Both the position numbers and the translations under genes were made by a program. A stretch of DNA of 35,898 nt from Patescibacteria group bacterium (GTDB taxonomy: Bacteria > Patescibacteriota > Microgenomatia > UBA1400 > MFAQ01). The notes below the pieces were generated by a model. It was not told where the DNA came from. It made no database searches and saw only the letters and a list, made by a program, of their open reading frames with translations. This document shows, in pieces, positions 14,499 to 20,130 of this stretch (within the stretch, counting starts at the first letter, position 1; each line of letters begins with the position of its first letter). The stretch lies in contig CALRDV010000010.1 of NCBI GenBank assembly GCA_943355005.1, positions 1 through 35,898 on the forward strand, given 5' to 3'.

Positions 14499-15812
14499 TT
14501 AGGCTAGTTTGATAGCCTTGATTGAGGTGTGGGTGGAGGGGGAGAAGATGGTGGTGTAGCCGAGAGAAGTGGCTTCTTTCAGCATTTTGTCGCTAAAGCC
14601 GACTTTGCGGACTTCCCCTAGCAGGCCGAGTTCGCCAAAACAGATGGAATTATCCGGAAGAGGCTTGTCTTTGACGGAGGAAACTATGGCAAGAGCGATG
14701 CCTAAATCGGCTCCGGGGTCCTTCACATCCATGCCCCCGGTGACATTTACGAAGACGTCTTTGGTGGCTATGGGGAGATTTAAGTGCTTCGTGAGGATGG
14801 CGCAGATGAGCTGAAGGCGATTGCTCGAAATTCCTTTGGCTACGCGACGTGGAATCGGGAGGGGTGAGGCTACAACCAGAGCCTGAATCTCGACTGTGAG
14901 GGGGCGAGTGCCTTCCATGATCATGGTAAGGCAGGAGCCGGGGGCATTTTTGACCCGTCCTTCCAGTAAAATGGCACCCGGGTCTTTCACTTCTGCCAAA
15001 CCATTGCCGTCCATGCGAAAGATGCCTGTCTCGTCCGTGGGTCCGAAGCGGTTTTTGACCGTGCGGAGTAGTCTAAGGAGGTGCTGGCGGTCGCCTGAGA
15101 GCTCTAGGACGGTGTCCACCATGTGCTCAAGCATTTTGGGACCTGCAATATCTCCATCCTTGGTAACGTGGCCTACGATAATCATGGGAATGGAGTTCTC
15201 TTTGGCTGTTTGGATGAGGAAACTGGCACTGTCCCGAATTTGGGAGGGCGAGCCTGGGGTGGTAGGATTGACGGCTGTGCTGACCGACTGGATGGAGTCG
15301 ACTATTACGAGGCAGCCCGGGTCGGACTTAATGGCGTCCAGAATATTCTCGACGGTAGAAGTGTTTAAAAGCTTGATGTGGTCGTTATTTTTGGTCGAAA
15401 GTCGTTTGATGCGATTGGCCACTTGAGCCGGGTTCTCCTCCGAACAGACGTAAACCACGGTTTGTTTGGAATTAAGAGCCAGCTGGGTAAGAAGGGTGGA
15501 CTTGCCTATGCCCGGCTGACCAGCCAAGAGGTAGACTCCACCTTTGGTAAGTCCCGGACCTAGAACGCGATCAAACTCACTAATGCCCGTCGAAAAGGTA
15601 TAGCCTGTTTGAGAGGAGAGGGCAGTCTTGACCGAGAAGCTCTCGGCCGGCTTGAGGGTAACTTTGCCTCCGGACTTGGTTTTGGCTGTTTTCAGAAAAG
15701 GGGTAGCTTCTACAAGAGTGTTCCACTCGTGGCAGGCAGGGCATTGGCCTGCCCACTTGGCAAACTCATTACCACAGCTATTACAAAAGAAAATGACATT
15801 GGATTTGGGCAT
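14499..15812 (-). CDS. radA: DNA repair protein RadA (Sms)
   Basis: 437 aa, normal length. RadA is a RecA-like ATPase that promotes branch migration in recombination. Domain order: N-terminal zinc finger (Cys10, 13, 24, 27), Walker A GQPGIGKST (98-106), Walker B LVIVDS (168-173), the RadA motif KNRFG (253-257), then a Lon-protease-like domain (about 275-437) used for oligomerisation. All key residues are present. The message looks leaderless: TATAAT (15826-15821) ends 8 nt before the ATG. The gene at 14493 follows after 6 nt. Confidence 0.96.
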   Translation of the reverse strand: MPKSNVIFFCNSCGNEFAKWAGQCPACHEWNTLVEATPFLKTAKTKSGGKVTLKPAESFSVKTALSSQTGYTFSTGISEFDRVLGPGLTKGGVYLLAGQPGIGKSTLLTQLALNSKQTVVYVCSEENPAQVANRIKRLSTKNNDHIKLLNTSTVENILDAIKSDPGCLVIVDSIQSVSTAVNPTTPGSPSQIRDSASFLIQTAKENSIPMIIVGHVTKDGDIAGPKMLEHMVDTVLELSGDRQHLLRLLRTVKNRFGPTDETGIFRMDGNGLAEVKDPGAILLEGRVKNAPGSCLTMIMEGTRPLTVEIQALVVASPLPIPRRVAKGISSNRLQLICAILTKHLNLPIATKDVFVNVTGGMDVKDPGADLGIALAIVSSVKDKPLPDNSICFGELGLLGEVRKVGFSDKMLKEATSLGYTTIFSPSTHTSIKAIKLA

Positions 15813-15820
15813 CTGGGATG

Positions 15821-15826
15821 ATTATA
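15821..15826 (-). promoter_or_regulatory. -10 box of a leaderless radA transcript
   Basis: TATAAT on the minus strand, 8 nt before the radA ATG; no Shine-Dalgarno site. Confidence 0.55.
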
Positions 15827-15840
15827 GTCATATTTAAGGC

Positions 15841-15869
15841 TTGATTAATAGGGGCTGATAGCTTATAAT
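15841..15869 (+). promoter_or_regulatory. Promoter TTGATT-17-TATAAT
   Basis: TTGATT 15841-15846 and TATAAT 15864-15869; drives the membrane protein at 15921 with a leader of about 45 nt. Confidence 0.7.
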
Positions 15870-15920
15870 ATGGGAGAACGTAAAATTGACAAGTAAATAT
15901 TCTGAAGATGAGGTGAGATT

Positions 15921-16235
15921 ATGGACACAAGATTTCGTACTATGTTGATACTGGTAATTGCTTATACTATGCCCGTGATGATGGGCTTAGCGGTTACTAG
16001 AGATCCGATGGTTTTATTCGGATTTGCCGGCCTGATTGGAAATTCATGTGTTTTTTGGGCGTCATATTATAACGAAAGAACAGAAGAAGATGTTCTGAAG
16101 AATGCGGTGTTGGTCCTGGTTCTGGGAGGCATTTTTTCGGTTGCCATCTTTATGGTCGGGACCAGTGAAGTAGTATGGCTAGTTGGCGTAATGACGCTAG
16201 CCTCACTAATCTTCACGGGTTCTTTCCGTAAATAA
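15921..16235 (+). CDS. Small membrane protein, 104 aa, unknown
   Basis: Three to four predicted TM helices (about 8-24, 30-48, 62-80, 84-100) and a short charged loop (YYNERTEEDVLKN, about 49-61). No family recognised. A GAGGTG-type Shine-Dalgarno site lies about 6-7 nt before the ATG. It has its own near-consensus promoter and is closed by two terminators in tandem (16245 and 16285). It lies divergent from radA. Confidence 0.8.
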   Translation: MDTRFRTMLILVIAYTMPVMMGLAVTRDPMVLFGFAGLIGNSCVFWASYYNERTEEDVLKNAVLVLVLGGIFSVAIFMVGTSEVVWLVGVMTLASLIFTGSFRK

Positions 16236-16244
16236 AAGCAAAAC

Positions 16245-16273
16245 AATTACCCGCTTATGGCGGGTAATTTTAT
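16245..16273 (+). terminator. Rho-independent terminator
   Basis: AATTACCCGC/GCGGGTAATT followed by TTTAT; it ends the gene at 15921. Confidence 0.75.
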
Positions 16274-16284
16274 GGCTATTTTAG

Positions 16285-16318
16285 TAATAAAAAGACCGCC
16301 ATTGGGCGGTCTTTTGTT
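16285..16318 (-). terminator. Bidirectional terminator
   Basis: AAAGACCGCC/GGCGGTCTTT with T-rich flanks on both strands; it lies just after the minus-strand gene ending at 16322. Confidence 0.75.
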
Positions 16319-16321
16319 TGT

Positions 16322-16918
16322 CTAGCCGAGGTCGGTTGGATCGTAGGGGTTGCGGAGCCAACCGTCATTACCGGTTTCTTCGGCGTATTTGGTGGCAAGA
16401 CCGAAGAAAAGAATGGCAGCAATTTCAAGACCGTTTAGAAACTCATCTTGAGTGAAAACTGGGTAGTCTTTGAGAAACTGAAAAATAAGAGCCGTCGAGG
16501 TATCTATGTTGAAAAGATTTATCGTAGCCCTCAAACTTTGACTGATTTGGTCTTGGATCCTCAGGATATTAAAAAAGTGAGAAGGTGAGACAAGTTCTTC
16601 GTAAACAGAATCACATTCTTCAGGTAAAAGTTTGGAACAGATGACACTAGCCAGAATGGTGTCCAGGGGATAACGATAGCCCAAAGTAAGCATCATTAAA
16701 TGGTGTTTGTTTAAGGAATATGATTCCATTAGCTCTTGATCAAATTTTATTTCTTCGACAAGAATTTCCATGATGGATTGGAGGGCTAAAGCAATGGCGG
16801 CGGCAGGAGGAAAGCCTTTGCTTATGTCGTGTTTGATGATGGACATAATTGATGGAGTATCTATTTGAGGAATAAATGGAGAGCCTTCGAATGCCAAGCG
16901 GAAGTTTTTTTGGGTCAT
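16322..16918 (-). CDS. Orphan family A protein, third copy (198 aa)
   Basis: Paralogue of the genes at 11212 and 11790, separated from them by about 4 kb. Shared: FEGSPFIPQIDTPSIMSII at the start, an Ala-rich helix (FPPAAAIALALQSIM, matching the HPVAAIAHEV stretch of the 11790 copy), and FLNGLEIAAILFFGL near the end. The protein is soluble or peripherally associated. AAGGAG lies 5-6 nt before the ATG. It is a single-gene unit with a terminator. The function is unknown. Confidence 0.8.
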   Translation of the reverse strand: MTQKNFRLAFEGSPFIPQIDTPSIMSIIKHDISKGFPPAAAIALALQSIMEILVEEIKFDQELMESYSLNKHHLMMLTLGYRYPLDTILASVICSKLLPEECDSVYEELVSPSHFFNILRIQDQISQSLRATINLFNIDTSTALIFQFLKDYPVFTQDEFLNGLEIAAILFFGLATKYAEETGNDGWLRNPYDPTDLG

Positions 16919-16979
16919 GATGACTCCTTAATGTAAAGGATCGGATAAAAGGGATTATAGACCCGTCAAGACTTTTCCA

Positions 16980-17007
16980 TAAAAAACCTCCAAATGAACT
17001 GGAGGTT
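16980..17007 (-). terminator. Rho-independent terminator
   Basis: AACCTCCA/TGGAGGTT with a T6 tail on the minus strand; it ends the gene at 17013. Confidence 0.8.
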
Positions 17008-17012
17008 GAAAA

Positions 17013-17285
17013 TTAAAAAATGCCGATGAGGACGCGGATCAGCTGACCGGTGATGTATCCGCCCATGAGAAGGTTGAGCCCAATACCTTTATTTGAACTG
17101 TCAGAGATGGTGAAGTGGCCGATCAAATAAAAAAGTGTGCCCGTGACCCAGTTGAAGGCGGCAGAACTCTTGAATCCGGCTAAGAGACCGGCAGCCACAC
17201 CAACACCGAAAAATAAAATAGTGATAAAACCGCTTTCGAGCATATAAAAGAAAAAGGCAATAAACCAAAAGATACGCTTTAACAT
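17013..17285 (-). CDS. Small membrane protein, 90 aa, unknown
   Basis: Hydrophobic throughout, with about three TM helices: FWFIAFFFYMLESGFITILF, then FGVGVAAGLLAG and WVTGTLFYLIGHF, and a Gly-rich end (LLMGGYITGQLIRVLIGIF). I recognise no family. The start at 17285 is chosen because AAGGAG (17301-17296) lies 10 nt before this ATG; the upstream ATG at 17294 is only 1 nt from it. A 15-nt perfect palindrome overlaps its -10 box (17330-17347), which suggests repression by a dimeric regulator. Confidence 0.7.
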   Translation of the reverse strand: MLKRIFWFIAFFFYMLESGFITILFFGVGVAAGLLAGFKSSAAFNWVTGTLFYLIGHFTISDSSNKGIGLNLLMGGYITGQLIRVLIGIF

Positions 17286-17329
17286 GGCAGACATTCTCCT
17301 TGTTGTGAATGGACTTTCAGACAACCTAT

Positions 17330-17347
17330 ATTATACCACTGTGGTAT
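17330..17347 (-). promoter_or_regulatory. Extended -10 overlapped by a 15-nt palindrome (operator-like)
   Basis: On the minus strand TGGTATAAT (extended -10) overlaps the perfect inverted repeat ATACCAC-A-GTGGTAT (17333-17347). It lies about 45 nt before the start of the 90-aa membrane protein. Confidence 0.45.
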
Positions 17348-17427
17348 TTTTGTTACCTGGTGGGGGGTATATTTGGTGAAATTTGAAGCTAAATAATATA
17401 TGGGACAGCTTGTAATTTGTTTATAGG

Positions 17428-17456
17428 TTGAGAAACTTGACAAGATGTGATATATT
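17428..17456 (+). promoter_or_regulatory. Promoter TTGAGA-17-TATATT with extended -10
   Basis: TTGAGA 17428-17433 and TGATATATT ending at 17456. It predicts a transcript from about 17463 across the possible small ORF at 17520. Confidence 0.5.
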
Positions 17457-17519
17457 TTCTGATGTATCCCACTTTCACTCGTCGAGTGTAGTAGGAGAAA
17501 TAGTAAAACTTTAAAAATA

Positions 17520-17660
17520 ATGAAAAATCTGCTCAACCGATTGGTGAATAGACGTAAAAAATCTGTCCGCATGTCGCGTACATTATCCGCCAGTATTAAT
17601 TCTTCTCAAATCTCTAAGATGGGTCGTCTTGGCCAGAACTTGGTGATTTTGAGTCGATAA
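17520..17660 (+). CDS. Possible small basic peptide, 46 aa
   Basis: ATG at 17520, stop at 17660. The peptide is basic at the N-terminus (MKNLLNRLVNRRKKSVRMSR) and Ser-rich after that, with no TM helix. A promoter lies 60 nt upstream. The nearest Shine-Dalgarno-like AGGAG (about 17491) is too far from the ATG, so translation is doubtful; the transcript could instead be a regulatory RNA. The base composition of the frame resembles coding DNA more than the flanks do. Confidence 0.35.
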   Translation: MKNLLNRLVNRRKKSVRMSRTLSASINSSQISKMGRLGQNLVILSR

Positions 17661-17680
17661 AAATATTTAGAAATGGGGAC

Positions 17681-17708
17681 TGGATTCCGGATCAAGTCCG
17701 GAATGACA
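17681..17708. repeat. Dispersed palindromic repeat, family 2 (copy 2)
   Basis: TGGATTCCGGATCAAGTCC then GGAATGACA. The two stem changes are compensatory (A/T pair in place of G/C). Confidence 0.8.
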
Positions 17709-17753
17709 ATTGGTGAATGTTTGTGGGACTTTTAAAAAGTGGAAAATTTATAT

Positions 17754-17780
17754 AGATTCCGGGTCAAGCCCGGAATGACA
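17754..17780. repeat. Dispersed palindromic repeat, family 2 (copy 3)
   Basis: AGATTCCGGGTCAAGCCC then GGAATGACA, about 47 nt after copy 2. Confidence 0.8.
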
Positions 17781-17796
17781 ATGTATTTTTAAGCAG

Positions 17797-17849
17797 AAAA
17801 AAAGCAATATCACCGTAGCCTAACTCGAATGACATTGCTTTTCTTTTTC
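17797..17849 (+). terminator. Hairpin with T-rich tail
   Basis: AAAAGCAAT/ATTGCTTTT enclosing a 25-nt loop, followed by CTTTTT. It may end the transcript begun near 17463. Confidence 0.45.
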
Positions 17850-17921
17850 CGGCTATTGACTGGACAGAAGTCTTTAACCATTTACAGATTAACATTCTGA
17901 AAAATAACTGTCAACTAGAAC

Positions 17922-17992
17922 AAAAGGCCTCAGAGAGGGGAGTGATGACCAGTCGGGCAGGCAGGTCGTCACCCTCACTGTGAGGCTTTTTT
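17922..17992 (+). ncRNA. Long structured hairpin ending in a terminator
   Basis: Outer stem GCCTCA/TGAGGC flanked by AAAA and T6. Inner stem GGAGTGATGACC against GGTCGTCACCCTC (one bulge, one G-U), and a 13-nt G-rich loop (AGTCGGGCAGGCA). This is more elaborate than a plain terminator, so it may be the end of a small RNA or a regulatory RNA. No promoter could be fixed, and no known RNA class fits. Confidence 0.5.
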
Positions 17993-18079
17993 GTGGTCTA
18001 TTCGCACTAAATTGATTTCCGGTAAGTGGTAAAATATCGGGGATGGAAGGGTGAACATTGATTTTTATGGAGGAAAAGA

Positions 18080-18238
18080 ATGCTAACTTGGAAATATAAA
18101 ACGGTTACAAAAATTGGTTTTTTGTCTGAGGGTGAAATGAATAAGTGGGGTGCCCTTGGATGGGAGCTTGTACAAGTAATCACTGTATGGGTGGTGTTTA
18201 GAAAATTTATATTTAAACGAACACTTGATAAGAGGTAG
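18080..18238 (+). CDS. DUF4177-like small protein (52 aa)
   Basis: The peptide MLTWKYKTVTK, an MNKWGALGWELVQV core and an FKR end match the layout of DUF4177 proteins (beta strand, helix, LGxxGWELV, strands). The family function is unknown. GGAGG lies 6-7 nt before the ATG. It is the first of three small genes in a row that all carry a GW(E/Q/R)(L/V) core. The stop overlaps the Shine-Dalgarno site of the next gene. Confidence 0.7.
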   Translation: MLTWKYKTVTKIGFLSEGEMNKWGALGWELVQVITVWVVFRKFIFKRTLDKR

Positions 18239-18249
18239 GAGGATTGCTG

Positions 18250-18600
18250 ATGCCCACGATTATGTATAAAAAAACTTTGTCTGCAAGACCGTTAGATACT
18301 GATAATTTGAATTCAATGGGGGCAAATGGCTGGCAACTGTTATTCAGGCAGACAGTAAGCAACGTCAATGAGTATGTATTTTCACAAACGGTCCAGCCGG
18401 TATTTGATGTTGTGATGCTATATGTTTTTCCCGATGGCAAAGTTATGGTCTTCGATGAAGCGTCACCGAACGGAATAACGAACTCGTTTAGCTTGTTTAA
18501 GAATCTGCAATATTATGGCAGAAGTGGCTATATGACAAAGACTTCATCTTATGATCCGGAACACGGTGTCACGGTTTATGTCTTGGAAAAACTAATTTAA
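18250..18600 (+). CDS. DUF4177-like protein with C-terminal extension (116 aa)
   Basis: The N-terminal half (YKKTLSARPLDTDNLNSMGANGWQLLFRQ) repeats the DUF4177 layout of the gene before. Residues about 50-116 form a second part of unknown fold (FDVVMLYVFPDGKVMVFDE...). There is no signal or TM helix. The start is ATG 18250, with TAGGAGGA (18236-18243) 6 nt upstream, rather than the TTG at 18244. It is co-transcribed with its neighbours at 12- and 10-nt gaps. Confidence 0.75.
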   Translation: MPTIMYKKTLSARPLDTDNLNSMGANGWQLLFRQTVSNVNEYVFSQTVQPVFDVVMLYVFPDGKVMVFDEASPNGITNSFSLFKNLQYYGRSGYMTKTSSYDPEHGVTVYVLEKLI

Positions 18601-18610
18601 AGGAGTTCAA

Positions 18611-18784
18611 ATGGAATACATGGTAAAGGATTATCTTGCGGGTATGGACGCCGAAATTTTTGCTGATTTATTGAGCCAGGAAGCAGAAGACGGCTGGAGA
18701 GTGGTGACGATGGCTCCATTTAACAAGAGCGGTGTGGAGCACATGAAGGTTGTATTTAGTCATCCTGCCGGCGAATCGAAATAA
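18611..18784 (+). CDS. DUF4177-like small protein (57 aa)
   Basis: MEYMVKDYLAG, then a helix ending in EAEDGWRVVTMAPF and a last strand HMKVVFSHP: the same strand-helix-GW-strand layout as the two genes before it, though more divergent. AGGAG lies 5 nt before the ATG (18601-18605). A strong terminator (18795) closes the three-gene unit. It is probably the product of local duplication and divergence; function unknown. Confidence 0.65.
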   Translation: MEYMVKDYLAGMDAEIFADLLSQEAEDGWRVVTMAPFNKSGVEHMKVVFSHPAGESK

Positions 18785-18794
18785 TTTTAATTTA

Positions 18795-18822
18795 AGCCCC
18801 TCACCTGAGGGGTCTTTTTTTG
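18795..18822 (+). terminator. Rho-independent terminator
   Basis: CCCCTCA/TGAGGGG with a T7 tail; it ends the DUF4177-like operon. Confidence 0.85.
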
Positions 18823-18888
18823 TTTTTAAAAAGGATGTTAGAATTTGGGATTGAGCGGACATTGACAAAGATTTTTATTTTATAGGGA

Positions 18889-18917
18889 CTGGATGCCGGA
18901 TCAAGTCCGGCATGACA
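18889..18917. repeat. Dispersed palindromic repeat, family 2 variant (copy 4)
   Basis: TGGATGCCGGATCAAGTCC then GGCATGACA. The stem is kept by paired changes (GCCGGA/TCCGGC). It is directly followed by a family 1 copy. Confidence 0.8.
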
Positions 18918-18927
18918 TGGTGATTTG

Positions 18928-18961
18928 AGATTGCCGCGCCAGTAGGCTCGCAATGACGAAT
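18928..18961. repeat. Dispersed palindromic repeat, family 1 (copy 3)
   Basis: GATTGCCGCG, a short centre, then GGCTCGCAATGACGAAT, ending 13 nt before the start codon of the Rieske oxygenase gene. Confidence 0.75.
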
Positions 18962-18974
18962 AATAGGAGAGAGA

Positions 18975-20093
18975 ATGGCAGACATACTTAAGAAAACAGC
19001 TGATTCATTTAAGGCGTTGTCAAAAACATTGCCTCGAAAATATTTTGTAGATGAAAACATCTTTGCTCTGGAAAAAGAAAGAATTTTTGAAAATACGTGG
19101 ATGTGTGTGGGTCATGTAGGCGCTTTGAAGAATGTCGGTAGTTATTTTGTCCAAGAGATTATGGGTGAGAGTTTGATTGTTTTAATGGATAAAACAAAAC
19201 AGGTAAGAGTGTTTTATAACATTTGCCGGCACATGGGAACTAGAATCTGCACGGAAGCTAATGGTAACTTTGCCGGAAGTATTTTGTGCAATTATCATAA
19301 GTGGACTTATAAGTTGAGCGGTGAATTGCAGCATGCTACCTATATGGATGGTGTTGAAGGCTTTGAACCAAAGGATAACGGTTTGCATAGCGTGCCTGTA
19401 CATGTTTGGGAAGGTTTTGTTTTTGTATGGATGGGGTATAGCAGACCTGAACCGTTCGAAAAAATATATGAAACAATGCTCGGAAAATTAACAGATTGGA
19501 ATGTCGGTGGTTTAGTGGAAGTTCACCGCGAATCTATAATTGCGAATGCAAATTGGAAATTGATCGCCGGGAACTTTAGTGAATGTCTACACTGTGACAC
19601 CATACATCCAACTTTAAACGAACATCTGAGCTACTTGGAAGCAGAAAACGATTTGGATGAGGGAACTGCTTTGGGTGGTCCAATGCATATTGTGGGTGGA
19701 GAAAGTATGACGATGACAGGTGAACTGTGCGCTATGCCTTTAGGTGAACTCAATGAAAAAACTACAAGAAAAGGTTGGTATTATTGCATGTTCCCGACCT
19801 TGCTTCTTAACGCACACCCCGATTATTTGATGTTCCACATGCTGATCCCGATTTCAGCTGGGCAAACTTTAATTACAACAGTGTGGCTCTTTAATCCGGC
19901 TTCGCTTGGCAGAGAAGATTTTCACCCTGAACAGGCGATTGAAATTTGGAACAAAACCAATAACGAAGATTGGAAGGTCTGTGAACGAAATCAGTTGGGT
20001 GCGTACTCCAAAAAATATGAACCTCAATTCTTCTCAAAGCAACAAAGTTTGTGGGCAGCCTTTGATCGTGAATATTTGAGATGGATGAGATAG
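18975..20093 (+). CDS. Rieske non-heme iron oxygenase, large subunit
   Basis: 372 aa. The Rieske [2Fe-2S] ligands are Cys84, His86, Cys105 and His108 (CRH...CNYH). The mononuclear iron site is in GNFSECLHCDTIHPTL: His206 and His211, with the third ligand expected near DWKVCERNQLGAYSKKY. The electron-bridging residue before His206 is Glu203, as in carnitine/choline/betaine-type oxygenases rather than Asp as in naphthalene dioxygenase. The likely reaction is O2- and NAD(P)H-dependent oxidation of a small, perhaps quaternary-amine substrate; the substrate is inferred only by subgroup likeness. No reductase or ferredoxin partner is in the window. AGGAGA lies 4 nt before the ATG and a terminator follows. 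Such an enzyme is unexpected in a CPR-like genome; horizontal gain is possible. Confidence 0.88.
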   Translation: MADILKKTADSFKALSKTLPRKYFVDENIFALEKERIFENTWMCVGHVGALKNVGSYFVQEIMGESLIVLMDKTKQVRVFYNICRHMGTRICTEANGNFAGSILCNYHKWTYKLSGELQHATYMDGVEGFEPKDNGLHSVPVHVWEGFVFVWMGYSRPEPFEKIYETMLGKLTDWNVGGLVEVHRESIIANANWKLIAGNFSECLHCDTIHPTLNEHLSYLEAENDLDEGTALGGPMHIVGGESMTMTGELCAMPLGELNEKTTRKGWYYCMFPTLLLNAHPDYLMFHMLIPISAGQTLITTVWLFNPASLGREDFHPEQAIEIWNKTNNEDWKVCERNQLGAYSKKYEPQFFSKQQSLWAAFDREYLRWMR

Positions 20094-20102
20094 TGAAAGT
20101 TT

Positions 20103-20129
20103 GACCCCTTAACAGGGGGTCTTTTTTTT
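20103..20129 (+). terminator. Rho-independent terminator
   Basis: GACCCCTT/AGGGGGTC with T8; it ends the Rieske gene. Confidence 0.85.
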
Positions 20130-20130
20130 G

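Larger units (their letters stand above)
17348..18079. other. Mostly noncoding stretch of about 730 nt
   Basis: It holds a promoter with extended -10 (17428), one possible 46-aa ORF (17520), two family 2 repeats (17681, 17754), a hairpin with a T tail (17797) and a long structured hairpin with terminator (17922). No larger coding frame was recognised. A weak TTGATT-17-TATCGG element lies near 18012-18040 before the small gene at 18080. Confidence 0.6.

Noticed and set aside
14896-15426. 176-aa open frame on the plus strand opposite radA
   Set aside because: Shadow of a well-conserved gene; Ser/Arg/Met-rich with no initiation signals.
18862-18886. Promoter for the Rieske gene at TTGACA 18862
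   Set aside because: No -10 box at acceptable spacing; the repeat pair directly downstream may have broken an older promoter, so none is called.
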